Made by a program: the position numbers and the translations under genes. The notes under the pieces are model-generated. The model was not told the origin of the DNA, made no database searches, and worked only from the letters and a program-made list of their open reading frames with translations. DNA of 64,000 nucleotides from Lysobacter dokdonensis DS-58 (lineage in GTDB: Bacteria; Pseudomonadota; Gammaproteobacteria; Xanthomonadales; Xanthomonadaceae). Shown one piece after another: positions 16,931-25,768 of this stretch; the first letter of the stretch is position 1; every line of letters begins with the position of its first letter. The stretch spans positions 310,001 to 374,000 of the forward strand of contig NZ_JRKJ01000002.1 of the NCBI RefSeq assembly GCF_000770795.1, read 5' to 3'.

Positions 16931-19378
16931 ATGGCGGCCATGGCCAAATTTCCCAGCAAGCGCGGCGGCAGCCGCGGCAAGTCCTCCACCTCCACGCCGG
17001 CGAAGAAGGGCGCAGGCCCGAAACCCGGCGGCCCGAAGCACAAGGCCGCGCAGCGTCCCGGCTGGATGCCCGCCCCGCCCCCGCCGCCGATGCGCGGCGC
17101 TCCGCAGCATGCGCGCCCCGCCGCGCCGCGCCCGGCGCCGCACAAGGATCCGCACTTCGCCCGCGAGTCCGCGCGCTACGAACAACCCATCGCCAGCCGC
17201 GAAATGCTGCTGCGCATCCTCGAGGCCAACGAAGGCCCGATGGATGCCGATTCGCTGGCGCAGAAGCTCTCGCTGACCGAACCCGATCGCTTCGATGCAC
17301 TGAGCAAGCGCCTGGGCGCGATGGTGCGCGACGGCCAGTTGCTGCAGAACCGCAACGGCTCCTACGCCCCCGCCAAGCGCATGGACCTGGTGCCCGGCGT
17401 GGTGATCGCCAATCCCGACGGCTTCGGCTTCCTGCGCCCCGATGCGGGCGAGCGCGGCGACGACCTGTTCCTGCCGCCCTTCGAAATGCGCAAGGTGATG
17501 CACGGCGACCGCGTGCTCGGCTGCGTCACCGGCATGGACCGCCGCGGCCGTCGCGAAGGTGCGATCGTCGAAGTGCTCGAACGCCGCCTCAACCGCCTGA
17601 TCGGCCGCTACACGATGGAAGCCGGCATCGGCTACGTCGTGCCCGACGACCGTCGCATCCAGCGCAACGTGCTGATCCCCCCGGGCGAATCGCACGATGC
17701 CAAGCCGGGGCAGCTCGTCGTCGCCGAACTGGTGCAGGCGCCCGACACATCGCGCCCGCCCATCGGCAAGGTCCTCGCGGTACTGGGCGACAAGCTCACC
17801 GCGTCGCTCGCGGTGGAAGCGGCGATCCACGGCCACGAGCTGCCGCACGAATTCCCGCAGGCGGTGCTCGATGAAGCCACCGCCGTCCCGCTCACCGTCG
17901 ATGAATCGATGGCGGCCGGGCGCGTCGACCTGCGCAAGGTCCCGCTCGTCACCATCGACGGCGAGGACGCGAAGGACTTCGACGATGCCGTGTGGTGCGA
18001 GCCGACGAAGGAAGGCTTCCGCCTGATCGTCGCCATCGCGGACGTCTCGCACTATGTGCGGCCGGGCACGCCGCTGGATGACGAAGCGCAATTGCGCGCC
18101 ACGTCGGTCTACTTCCCCGGCTTCGTCGTGCCGATGCTCCCGGAGACCTTGTCGAACGGCATCTGCTCGCTGAACCCGAAGGTCGACCGCCTGTGCTTCG
18201 TCTGCGACATGCACATCGACCGCGAGGGCGTGGTCACGCGCTCGAAGTTCTACGAAGCGGTGATGAACTCGCATGCACGCCTGACCTACACGCAGGTCTG
18301 GAACGCGGTCGGCGACGAGGCGACCGAGGAATTGCGCGAAGAGGCCTTCCAGAAGATCGGCTCGTTGCAACCGCAGATCGACCGCCTGTACCAGCTGTTC
18401 CATGTCCTCAAGCGCGCGCGCCAGAAGCGTGGCGCGATCGAGTTCGAATCCTCCGAGGTGCGCTTCGTACTCGGCCCGCAGGGCGAGGTCACGCAGGCCG
18501 GCATGCTACAGCGCAACGACGCGCACATGCTGATCGAGGAATGCATGATCGCGGCCAACGTGGAGGCCGCGAAGTTCATCCTGAAGAAGAAGATCCCGGC
18601 GCCCTTCCGCATCCACGACAAGCCGCCGGAACAGAAGTACGTCGACCTCATCGAGTTCCTGAAGGAGTTCAACCTCAAGATGCCGGCGTGGGGCAAGGTC
18701 GAGCCGCGCGATTTCACCGCGCTGCTGAAGAAGATCCGCGACCGCCCCGACGCCGCGCTGCTGGAATCGGTGCTGCTGCGCAGCCAGTCGCTCGCGGTGT
18801 ACTCGAACGAGAACCTCGGGCACTTCGGCCTGGCGCTGGAGGCCTACGGGCACTTCACCTCGCCGATCCGTCGTTATCCCGACCTGTTGCTGCACCGCGC
18901 GATCAAGCACGCGCTCGCCGGTGGCAAGGAAGCGAACTTCAAGTACAGCGAACACGAGATGGCCGCGCTGACGCTGCAGTGCTCCGAGCGCGAGCGCCGC
19001 GCGGACGAGGCCGAACGCGAAGTCGACGAGCGCTACCGCGCCGCGTGGATGGAGCAACACGTCGGCGGCGAGTTCAGCGGCACGATCAGCGGCGTCACGA
19101 GCTTCGGGTTGTTCGTCGAACTCGACGAATCCAAGGTCAACGGCCTGATCCACGTGACGCAGTTGCCGAACGACTACTACCACTTCGATCCGGTCCGCAA
19201 AACGCTGACGGGCGAACGCAACGGCCGCGAATTCAGGCTCGGGGATCGTGTGGAAATCGTGGTATTGAAGGCCAGCGTGGAAGATCGCCGCATCGATTTC
19301 CGTTTGAAGGAAGAGCGCGGCGTGAAACCGCCTCCGCCGCGGGGCGCTCCCGCGAAGAAGGTGAAGCAGCGGTACTGA
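16931..19378 (+). CDS. rnr: Ribonuclease R
   Basis: A 3'-5' exoribonuclease of the RNB family that degrades structured RNA. From the ATG at 16931 it is 815 residues, the usual length. A basic Lys/Pro-rich tail (to about 85) precedes a winged-helix domain and two cold-shock-type OB domains. The RNB catalytic domain contains TIDGEDAKDFDDAVWCE with the metal-binding aspartates, and HFTSPIRRYPDL carries the conserved arginines. A C-terminal S1 domain (GTISGVTSFGLFVELDE) ends in a basic tail. In-frame ATGs at 16913, 16931 and 16940 all lack a strong SD, so the start is uncertain by a few codons. The stop overlaps a potential ATG of the next gene (TGATG). Confidence 0.95.
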   Translation: MAAMAKFPSKRGGSRGKSSTSTPAKKGAGPKPGGPKHKAAQRPGWMPAPPPPPMRGAPQHARPAAPRPAPHKDPHFARESARYEQPIASREMLLRILEANEGPMDADSLAQKLSLTEPDRFDALSKRLGAMVRDGQLLQNRNGSYAPAKRMDLVPGVVIANPDGFGFLRPDAGERGDDLFLPPFEMRKVMHGDRVLGCVTGMDRRGRREGAIVEVLERRLNRLIGRYTMEAGIGYVVPDDRRIQRNVLIPPGESHDAKPGQLVVAELVQAPDTSRPPIGKVLAVLGDKLTASLAVEAAIHGHELPHEFPQAVLDEATAVPLTVDESMAAGRVDLRKVPLVTIDGEDAKDFDDAVWCEPTKEGFRLIVAIADVSHYVRPGTPLDDEAQLRATSVYFPGFVVPMLPETLSNGICSLNPKVDRLCFVCDMHIDREGVVTRSKFYEAVMNSHARLTYTQVWNAVGDEATEELREEAFQKIGSLQPQIDRLYQLFHVLKRARQKRGAIEFESSEVRFVLGPQGEVTQAGMLQRNDAHMLIEECMIAANVEAAKFILKKKIPAPFRIHDKPPEQKYVDLIEFLKEFNLKMPAWGKVEPRDFTALLKKIRDRPDAALLESVLLRSQSLAVYSNENLGHFGLALEAYGHFTSPIRRYPDLLLHRAIKHALAGGKEANFKYSEHEMAALTLQCSERERRADEAEREVDERYRAAWMEQHVGGEFSGTISGVTSFGLFVELDESKVNGLIHVTQLPNDYYHFDPVRKTLTGERNGREFRLGDRVEIVVLKASVEDRRIDFRLKEERGVKPPPPRGAPAKKVKQRY

Positions 19379-19395
19379 TGCACAGGAGGCATTCG

Positions 19396-20193
19396 ATGCA
19401 CGGGGGACCCGTCGAGATCTTCTGGACCGGTGGATGGGATTCCACTTTCCTCCTCCTCAGGCTGCTGCTCGTCGACGGCCTGACCGTGCAACCGCTCTAT
19501 CTGCTGGACCGCACGCGCGCGTCCACGCAGACCGAGATCGACACGATGGATCGCATCCGCGATGCGCTCGCGCATGCGCATCCGGGCACGCGTACGTCGC
19601 TGCTGCCGACGATCATGGCGGAGGTCGCGGACATCGCGCCCGACGCGCAGATCCAGGCCGCGGGCGACCGCATGAGCGCGCAACATGGCGTCGGCAATCA
19701 ATATCCGTGGATGGCGCGCTACTGCAAGCAACATGGGAAGGACGACGTGGAAATCGGCGCCGAGCGCGCGCGCCACGTGCATGGCGCCGGTCTCGTGCTG
19801 TTCGACAACCTGTCCGAACCGTTCCCTTGCTCCCGTGGCTACATGACGCGCCGCATCTTCTCCGACGCACCCAGCCACGACGCGTGGTTGATCTACGGCG
19901 CGTACTCGTTCTCGTTGATCGACACCACCCGGCAACAGATGGTCGACGAGGCGAAACGCAACGGCTGGGGCGCCTTCATGGGCCTGACGTGGTTCTGCCA
20001 CAGCCCCGCCGGCGAGCGCCGCCCCTGCGGCCTCTGCAACCCCTGCATCAACGCGATCCAGGAAGGCTTCGGCTGGCGCATCCCGCGCTCGCGCCGACTG
20101 TTGTCGGCGGTGTACCAGAAGACGTTGTGGCCCTTGCGGAAGACCGCGCGGAAGCTGGTGTTGCGGCGGCGGTTGGCGGCGGCGGAAACCTGA
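19396..20193 (+). CDS. QueC-like PP-loop ATPase with four-Cys zinc site
   Basis: A 265-residue protein related to 7-cyano-7-deazaguanine synthase (QueC) and other adenine-nucleotide alpha-hydrolases. The PP-loop is WTGGWDST at residues 10-17, in place of the usual SGGxDS. A zinc site C201-x9-C211-x2-C214-x2-C217, in RRPCGLCNPC, matches the QueC cluster layout. The middle (SEPFPCSRGYMTRRIF) is not QueC-like, and the basic C-terminal tail KTARKLVLRRRL is extra. The start at 19396 is chosen because AGGAGG lies six bases before it; an ATG overlapping the rnr stop at 19378 is in frame but has no SD. It lies directly behind rnr without other queuosine genes. It probably adenylates a carboxylate or base, with substrate unknown. 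Confidence 0.68.
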   Translation: MHGGPVEIFWTGGWDSTFLLLRLLLVDGLTVQPLYLLDRTRASTQTEIDTMDRIRDALAHAHPGTRTSLLPTIMAEVADIAPDAQIQAAGDRMSAQHGVGNQYPWMARYCKQHGKDDVEIGAERARHVHGAGLVLFDNLSEPFPCSRGYMTRRIFSDAPSHDAWLIYGAYSFSLIDTTRQQMVDEAKRNGWGAFMGLTWFCHSPAGERRPCGLCNPCINAIQEGFGWRIPRSRRLLSAVYQKTLWPLRKTARKLVLRRRLAAAET

Positions 20194-21942
20194 TCAATCC
20201 GCCACGTGCCGCCGCGCGCGCGACATCGCGCGGTCCAGTTCGGTCTTCAATGCAGGCTCGGTCACCGGGGCATCGAGGACGTACACCGCGACGTCGTGCG
20301 GTGCCACGGTCGCGTCGAGCGTTCCGCCAGCTGCGACATTCACGGCCGTCCCCGCGAACACCGACTTCCACGCGCCCGGCTGCAGTGATGCGCGCACGCT
20401 GAACTGCGCGGGCGCGTCGCCCTTGTTCAGCAGCACGAGTGCGATCTGCGCGGACTTGCCCTGCTGCAGCACGCGATAGAACGCCGCATGGTCGCCCTGC
20501 ATTTCGACATTCACCTGCAGGCCGCGTTGCAACGCCGGGGTTTGCGCGCGCAGGTTCGCGATCCGGCGCAACTGGCGGTAGATCGGGCTGTCGGCCGCCG
20601 CGTCGATGCGGTCCTGCCCGTAATAGTTGCGGTTGCCGGTGTGTTCCGCGGTGCCGCGTTCGAAGCCGGTTTCCGAGCCGTAGTAGACGACGGGAATGCC
20701 GCGCAGGGTGAACAGCGCGTTGTTCGCATCGATGAAGCCGGCGTCCGTGGCGTCCAGGCGGGCCATGTCGTGGTTGTCGTAGAAGGTCATCAGGTCGTAC
20801 GGGTTCGCGTACGGACCGTTCGTCAGGTACAACGCCTTGTCGATGGCCTCGAAGCCGGCGCGCGGTTTGCCGAACGCTTCGCCGAACGCCTTCTGCAGCG
20901 GGAAATCGAGCACGCTCACGCCGGCGTTCTCGGGCCAGGTCTGCTCGGCGATCTTGTTGGCGTCGTAGTCGAACGCTTCGCCGAACATGAAGAAGCCCGG
21001 ATGCTTGTCGCGGATCTTCGTGACGAACTGGTGCCAGTACGAATGCGGCATCCACGGAATGGTGTCGATGCGGAATGCGTCGGCGCCCTGCCCGATCCAC
21101 TGTTCGTACGCGCCGAGGAAATACGGCAGCACGCGCGGATCGTTCTCGTTGATGTCCGACAACTGCGCCAGGCCGGGCTTGGTGTTGTAGAACGCGTTGA
21201 GCGGGTTCGACGGGTCGAGCTTGCCGGGCGCGAGGTTCATGTGGTCGGCGATCAGCTTGCCGTCCTTGTCGTAGATCTCGCCGTACTTGGGCTGGTCTTT
21301 CGGCATCGTGTATGCCGGCGAGCCGTGGTTCTGCACGATGTCGAGCACCGTCTTCAGGCCGTGCGATTTCAGGCCTTTCGTCAGGCCGCGGAAATCGAGG
21401 TTCTTGCTCGGCAGATGTTCGTCGAGCTTGTAGAAATTCACGCCCCAGTAGCCGTGGTAACCGGTCTTGCCCCGGTCGGTCCACATGCCGCCCCACTTCA
21501 CGGGGTCGCCGCCGGTGAAGGCTTCATCCGGCTGGTCGATGATCGGGGTCAGCCACACCGCGCCAAAGCCGAGGTCCTTGATGTATTCGGCGTTGTCGAG
21601 CAAGCCGCGGAAGTCGCCGCCGAGGTAACCGACGTTGTCGGACTTGCCCTTCGGTGCGCCGGGCACGGGGCGATCGAACGTGTGGAGCGCCGCGCCCTTG
21701 CCCTGGTCGCGATGGTCGTTGGTCTTGTCACCATTGACGAAGCGATCGGTGAGCACGAAATACACCGCGTCGGCCGCGAATGGTTCGTTGGTGCCGTAGT
21801 ACTCGACGGGCTTGGGCGCTTCGGCCTTGGTTTCCGGCGCCGGCGGAGGCGCGGGTTGCGTGCAGCCCACCAACGCCGTCATTCCCGCGCAGGCGGGCAT
21901 CCAGAACCACGACGCACGTTGCAACATCCTGCGAGCCTTCAC
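20194..21942 (-). CDS. GH13 alpha-amylase/neopullulanase-like lipoprotein (GTG start)
   Basis: A 582-residue secreted GH13 enzyme that hydrolyses alpha-1,4 glucan or maltodextrin. The catalytic residues are clear: nucleophile Asp in DAFRIDTIPW, acid Glu in FMFGEAFD, and transition-state Asp in FYDNHDMAR. QNHGSPAY and YLGGDFRGL are typical of periplasmic cyclomaltodextrinase-like members. The GTG at 21942 overlaps the transporter stop as GTGA and has GGAG seven bases upstream. The N-terminus ends in a lipobox (ALVGC-TQ) followed by a Pro-rich linker, so it is probably membrane anchored. The hydrophobic core before the lipobox (WMPACAGMT) is the translation of a repeat element. It is the third gene of the operon with the six-hairpin glycosidase and the transporter. 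Confidence 0.92.
   Translation of the reverse strand: MKARRMLQRASWFWMPACAGMTALVGCTQPAPPPAPETKAEAPKPVEYYGTNEPFAADAVYFVLTDRFVNGDKTNDHRDQGKGAALHTFDRPVPGAPKGKSDNVGYLGGDFRGLLDNAEYIKDLGFGAVWLTPIIDQPDEAFTGGDPVKWGGMWTDRGKTGYHGYWGVNFYKLDEHLPSKNLDFRGLTKGLKSHGLKTVLDIVQNHGSPAYTMPKDQPKYGEIYDKDGKLIADHMNLAPGKLDPSNPLNAFYNTKPGLAQLSDINENDPRVLPYFLGAYEQWIGQGADAFRIDTIPWMPHSYWHQFVTKIRDKHPGFFMFGEAFDYDANKIAEQTWPENAGVSVLDFPLQKAFGEAFGKPRAGFEAIDKALYLTNGPYANPYDLMTFYDNHDMARLDATDAGFIDANNALFTLRGIPVVYYGSETGFERGTAEHTGNRNYYGQDRIDAAADSPIYRQLRRIANLRAQTPALQRGLQVNVEMQGDHAAFYRVLQQGKSAQIALVLLNKGDAPAQFSVRASLQPGAWKSVFAGTAVNVAAGGTLDATVAPHDVAVYVLDAPVTEPALKTELDRAMSRARRHVAD
21878..21904 (+). repeat. REP-like palindromic element, copy 1 (inside amylase signal sequence)
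   Basis: A 27-base element beginning gtcattcccgcg and ending gcgggcatccag, with an internal stem CCCGC/GCGGG. It belongs to the widespread 'AFAGMT/IPAKAGIQ' class of short palindromic repeats. It lies in frame in the amylase gene and encodes WMPACAGMT of the lipoprotein signal. Confidence 0.75.
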
Positions 21943-23459
21943 GACGCAACTCCACTCTGGATCCCTGCTTTCGCGGGGATGACGGCGCCAGGCTCCCGCA
22001 CGCGCAGCACGCACAACCCGGCCACGATCAGGCTCGCACCACCGATGACCAGCGCATAGATCGGCTGGTTGCCGAAGAAATACTTCAGCATCAGCCCCAG
22101 CAGGCTGGCCGCGACCAGCTGCGGGATCACGATGAAGAAATTGAAGATGCCCATGTAGACGCCCATCTTCCCCGCAGGCAGTGAATCCGAGAGCAACGCG
22201 TACGGCAGGGACAGGATCGACGCCCACGCGAAGCCCACGCCCACCATCGACAGCAGCAGCCATTGCGGCTCGCGGATGACGGCCATCGACAACAGGCCCA
22301 GCCCGCCCAGCACGGCATTGATGAGATGACTCGTGCGCAGCCCCCAGCGCTTCACCATCCACGGGATCACGATGGCCGCCAGCGCCGCGAAGCCGTTGTA
22401 CGCGGCGAACAACACGCCCACCCAGTTCGCGCCCTCGTTGTAGGCGGCCGAAGTGGTGTCCGTGCTGCCGAAATGCACCTGCGTCACCGCCCCGGTGGTG
22501 TAGATCCACATCGCGAACAAAGCGAACCAGGAGAAGAACTGCACGACCGCGAGCTGCCGCATCGTCTGCGGCATGTCGTACAGGTCGTCCATGATGTTCG
22601 AAAAACCGCCCGCTCCCTGGACCAGCGTACGGATCAGCAACGCCAGGCCGTAGCCGGCGACCAGGCCGCCGAGCACGTACAACTCGCGCGCCCACCCCTG
22701 CGTCCACACGGCGACGACGAACGCCAGGCCGGCAATCAACCATGCCAGCGCCAAAACGCGCATGCGCGTGGCATCGCGCGCGCGGGGCGCGATCGGTGGC
22801 GCCTCATCCCACGCATGCAACCGCTCCGGCGGATACTCGCGCGTCGTCGCAATCGTCCACACGATCGCGCCAAGCAGCACCGCGCCGCCGAAATAGAACG
22901 CCCAATGCACGGTCGCCGGCACCTCGCCGGGGCCTGCGGTATTGGACACGCCGAACTTCGCCAGCAACCACGGCAACAGGCTCGCGATCACCGACCCCAC
23001 GCCGATGAAGAAACTCTGCATCGCGTAACCGGAGGCGCGCTGCTTCACCGGCAACTGGTCGCCGACGAACGCGCGGAACGGTTCCATCGAAATATTGATC
23101 GACGCATCGAGGACCCACAGCAACCCCGCCGCCATCCACAACACGGGCGAGTTCGGCATCACGAACAACGCCAGCGACGCGAGGACCGCGCCGACGAGGA
23201 AGTACGGCCGCCGCCGCCCCAAGCCCGTCCACGTGCGATCCGACAGATACCCGACGATCGGCTGCACGATCAGCCCCGTGAGGGGCGCGGCGATCCACAG
23301 CATCGGGATGTCGTCCATCGGCGCGCCGAGCGTCTGGAAGATGCGGCTGGCGTTCGCGTTCTGCAGCGCGAACCCGAACTGGATGCCCAGGAAGCCGAAG
23401 CACATGTTCCAGATCTGCCAGAACGAAAGCGTCGGCTTGGCGGTGGGTGTCTGCGTCAT
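21939..23459 (-). CDS. GPH/SLC45-like MFS transporter for maltose or maltodextrin
   Basis: A 506-residue inner-membrane symporter with about twelve transmembrane segments. GFALQNANASRIFQTLG near residue 30 and YLSDRTWTGLGRRRPYF near 75 are diagnostic of the sucrose/maltose GPH-SLC45 group (Caulobacter MalY-like). Its place between a six-hairpin glycosidase (21-base gap upstream) and a GH13 amylase (4-base overlap downstream) supports maltose or malto-oligosaccharide uptake into the cytoplasm. The last residues (AVIPAKAGIQSGVAS) come from a repeat element and not from the family, so the ancestral C-terminus probably ended near REP(G). AAGGA precedes the ATG. Confidence 0.9.
   Translation of the reverse strand: MTQTPTAKPTLSFWQIWNMCFGFLGIQFGFALQNANASRIFQTLGAPMDDIPMLWIAAPLTGLIVQPIVGYLSDRTWTGLGRRRPYFLVGAVLASLALFVMPNSPVLWMAAGLLWVLDASINISMEPFRAFVGDQLPVKQRASGYAMQSFFIGVGSVIASLLPWLLAKFGVSNTAGPGEVPATVHWAFYFGGAVLLGAIVWTIATTREYPPERLHAWDEAPPIAPRARDATRMRVLALAWLIAGLAFVVAVWTQGWARELYVLGGLVAGYGLALLIRTLVQGAGGFSNIMDDLYDMPQTMRQLAVVQFFSWFALFAMWIYTTGAVTQVHFGSTDTTSAAYNEGANWVGVLFAAYNGFAALAAIVIPWMVKRWGLRTSHLINAVLGGLGLLSMAVIREPQWLLLSMVGVGFAWASILSLPYALLSDSLPAGKMGVYMGIFNFFIVIPQLVAASLLGLMLKYFFGNQPIYALVIGGASLIVAGLCVLRVREPGAVIPAKAGIQSGVAS
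21957..21983 (-). repeat. REP-like palindromic element, copy 2 (inside transporter C-terminus)
   Basis: An inverted copy of the element at 21878-21904. Read on the minus strand it starts gtcatccccgcg and ends agggatccag. It encodes IPAKAGIQ at the end of the GPH-type transporter. The two copies flank the transporter stop and amylase start head to head, a typical REP-pair arrangement. Confidence 0.75.
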
Positions 23460-23480
23460 CGCGAGGATCCTTGTCGAATC

Positions 23481-25610
23481 TCAGGGAAGCGGCACGATGG
23501 TGAGCGCGCCGATATCGGCGGTGTTGAGCGCGCCCGAAGCGCCGCCCTTGCCGCCGGTGTAATGAATGAAGTGGTCCAGGTCGCTCATGTTCGGTCCGCG
23601 CAACAGCACCAGCTTGCACTGCGCACCGGCGCCGGCTTCGAAGATGGCGGACGTCGAATCGGTTTCCGTTTCGTTGTGCGGCATCACGATGGCGTTGAAC
23701 TGCGGCCAGTCCCGTTTCGGCTTGTCGCAATCCACCGCGAAGTTGAACACCCCTGCGGTGATCCCGGTGTTGATCGGCCCGTTCGCGTTGCGGTAGCGGA
23801 ACGTGGCGCGATACTGGCCAGACTTCGGCGCGGTCCATCTGCGCACGCTCTTGCCTTCCACCGTTTGCGAAGGGCCGACGCACGTCGTGCGCGACGGCAG
23901 CGATTCGACGCGGTCGCCCATGTTCGTTGCGCTGAAGCATTGCGAAGCGCCGGTCGCGGCGACATCGACAGTCTGCGCGCTCTCGTAGCGGCCGATGCGC
24001 TTGCCGTCGGCGTACAGCACGGTGTTGGCCGGCATCGCGACGCGCCAGGCGTCCCCGACGCGCTCGGGTTTCGGCGCTTCCGGCTGCGGGGGCGCGAACT
24101 GCGCGCCGTTGCGCAACAAGCGCTGCACGAAGGCGCCCTGCGGCACGAGGTCGACGACCGTCTCGCGGCCTTCCGTGCGCGAGGTTCCCGCCACCAGCAA
24201 TCCACCGGTGCCGGAATTCTCCGGCTTGCGCAGCACGATGCGGCGTTCTGGCAGGTCGAGGGCGATCGTGTCGCTGTCGCCGAACAATGTCGGCACCAAC
24301 TGCGTCGGCAGCATCGGTTTCACCGAGCCGTCGTCCTCCAGGCCGAACACGCCGCGCATCACCATGTCGAGGTAACCGGCGACCGACCACAGCTGCCGCT
24401 TCGAATTCACTACCGGCCCGCTCAACGGCCCGTCTTCGAAATGCACCGCCTGCGTGGTGAGTTCGAAGTTCTCCATGTTGGAACCGGCCGTCGCCGCGCC
24501 GCGCATCAGCGAGCGGATCTCGAATGCGATGCGCTCGGAATCCTTCGTCGTGCGCGCCGCGCGCAGCGCATAGGCGCTCACGAACGGCCACATCGCGCGG
24601 TTGTGGTAGATCGGCGTGTTCGGCTGCTGCGGCCAGATCACCGGGCTGCCCAGCGCCGCGACGGGATAACGCGACAACGCACGCCGGGCGCGCTCCGGCG
24701 GCGCGACGCCCGAGGTGATCGCCAGCGAAATGCCGAGCAGGTCGTAGCTGTCCACCGGCACGGGATGGAACGCGGTGCCGATGTAGCTCATGTACGTGCC
24801 GCGGTCTGCGTTCCAGAAATGGCGGTTGATGGCCTCGCGCAGTGCGTCGGCCTTCGCCGCGTACATGCCGGCGTTGTCCTTGTCGGTGTCGCCGTTCTCG
24901 CGGTTGAGCCGTTCGGCGAGGCGCAACGCTTCGTAATGCAGCACGTTGGTCGACAACGCGAAGGATTCGGCGATGAACGTCGTGTCCTTCGCGGTCCACG
25001 CCGGATAGTTCTGTTCCCGCCAGTCCAGGAACGAGGTTTCGCCGCGATAGAGGCCCACGTGCGGGTCGAAGGCGAACCGATCGTCCTGCGAGAGCGTCAG
25101 GAACAGCGCCTGTTCGACCTCCTCGCGGAACGCCCGATCTCCCAGCAGGTGCCGCGCGGCGAGGAACCACACGACGCGATCGGTACTGACGGGCCAACTG
25201 CCGCCCGAGCCGGTGTCCTGCGCCACGAGCTTGCCGCGGTACTGCGCGACGCCGCGCGTGCGCACCGCGCCCAACTTGAACCGCAGGGACGTCTTCGTCC
25301 GCTCCGGGTCCAGCCGCGCCAGCGCCAGGTCCGCCGCATACGACAGATCGCGCGTCCACACGTAGTGCCACTTCTCGCCCGTCTCGAAGCACACGCACGG
25401 AAACGGCTTCTGGTCGTTGAACGACCAGTCGGTGATCGCGTCGACCTTGTCCTGTTCCAATTCCGTCTGGGCCAGCGCGAAGAGGCGATCGAACTCCGCG
25501 CTGCCCGTTTGGGTCCGCATCGCCGGTTCGCCGGCCAGGGCGAACGCCGGCAGCAGCGCCGCCGCGAACGCCGCCATCGCCCTGAAGCCTTTCGGTAACC
25601 GACCGGTCAT
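23481..25610 (-). CDS. Exported six-hairpin ((alpha/alpha)6) glycosidase of the maltodextrin operon
   Basis: A 709-residue exported protein with a signal peptide (cleavage near ALA-GEP). Residues about 30-440 form an (alpha/alpha)6 barrel of the six-hairpin glycosidase clan, with HYVWTRDLSYAADLAL, DTGSGGSWPVSTDRVVWFLAA and QPNTPIYHNRAMWPFVSAY. Acidic residues suitable for inverting hydrolysis are present but I cannot assign the pair. The last 250 residues form beta-rich domains, including a carbohydrate-binding-like segment with Cys pairs. The family has GH15/GH63/GH78-like relatives; the operon points to an alpha-glucan substrate. It is first in its operon, and its promoter region contains the shared operator at 25667-25680. 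Confidence 0.75.
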   Translation of the reverse strand: MTGRLPKGFRAMAAFAAALLPAFALAGEPAMRTQTGSAEFDRLFALAQTELEQDKVDAITDWSFNDQKPFPCVCFETGEKWHYVWTRDLSYAADLALARLDPERTKTSLRFKLGAVRTRGVAQYRGKLVAQDTGSGGSWPVSTDRVVWFLAARHLLGDRAFREEVEQALFLTLSQDDRFAFDPHVGLYRGETSFLDWREQNYPAWTAKDTTFIAESFALSTNVLHYEALRLAERLNRENGDTDKDNAGMYAAKADALREAINRHFWNADRGTYMSYIGTAFHPVPVDSYDLLGISLAITSGVAPPERARRALSRYPVAALGSPVIWPQQPNTPIYHNRAMWPFVSAYALRAARTTKDSERIAFEIRSLMRGAATAGSNMENFELTTQAVHFEDGPLSGPVVNSKRQLWSVAGYLDMVMRGVFGLEDDGSVKPMLPTQLVPTLFGDSDTIALDLPERRIVLRKPENSGTGGLLVAGTSRTEGRETVVDLVPQGAFVQRLLRNGAQFAPPQPEAPKPERVGDAWRVAMPANTVLYADGKRIGRYESAQTVDVAATGASQCFSATNMGDRVESLPSRTTCVGPSQTVEGKSVRRWTAPKSGQYRATFRYRNANGPINTGITAGVFNFAVDCDKPKRDWPQFNAIVMPHNETETDSTSAIFEAGAGAQCKLVLLRGPNMSDLDHFIHYTGGKGGASGALNTADIGALTIVPLP

Positions 25611-25666
25611 GCGCCCCCCTTCTTCGCCCCATGGTAGTCGAGCGGCCTTCGGATGGACGTCGCGCC

Positions 25667-25680
25667 TGCAAACGTATTCA
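25667..25680. promoter_or_regulatory. Candidate LacI-type operator TGCAAACGTATTCA
   Basis: It matches the palindrome TGAATACGTATTCA at 12 of 14 positions. It lies between the divergent six-hairpin glycosidase (start 25610) and alpha-glucosidase (start 25769), and so can control both transcripts. Two 13/14 matches lie at 34511 and 43478. Confidence 0.62.
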
Positions 25681-25768
25681 ATGCGCGGCCGCGGCTGCGC
25701 CGTGGAAGATGAGCGCATCGCGCCGCGTGAGGATCGGCATGCGCGCGGCAGGCAATTCGAGGGATCGC

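Noticed and set aside
18442-18451. GTTCGAATCC, a tRNA T-arm-like string
   Set aside because: It lies inside the conserved rnr catalytic domain, with no acceptor or anticodon stems around it.
22263-25598. 1111-residue open frame antisense to the transporter and the six-hairpin glycosidase
   Set aside because: The opposite strand carries well-conserved families throughout; the long frame reflects lack of A/T-rich stops.
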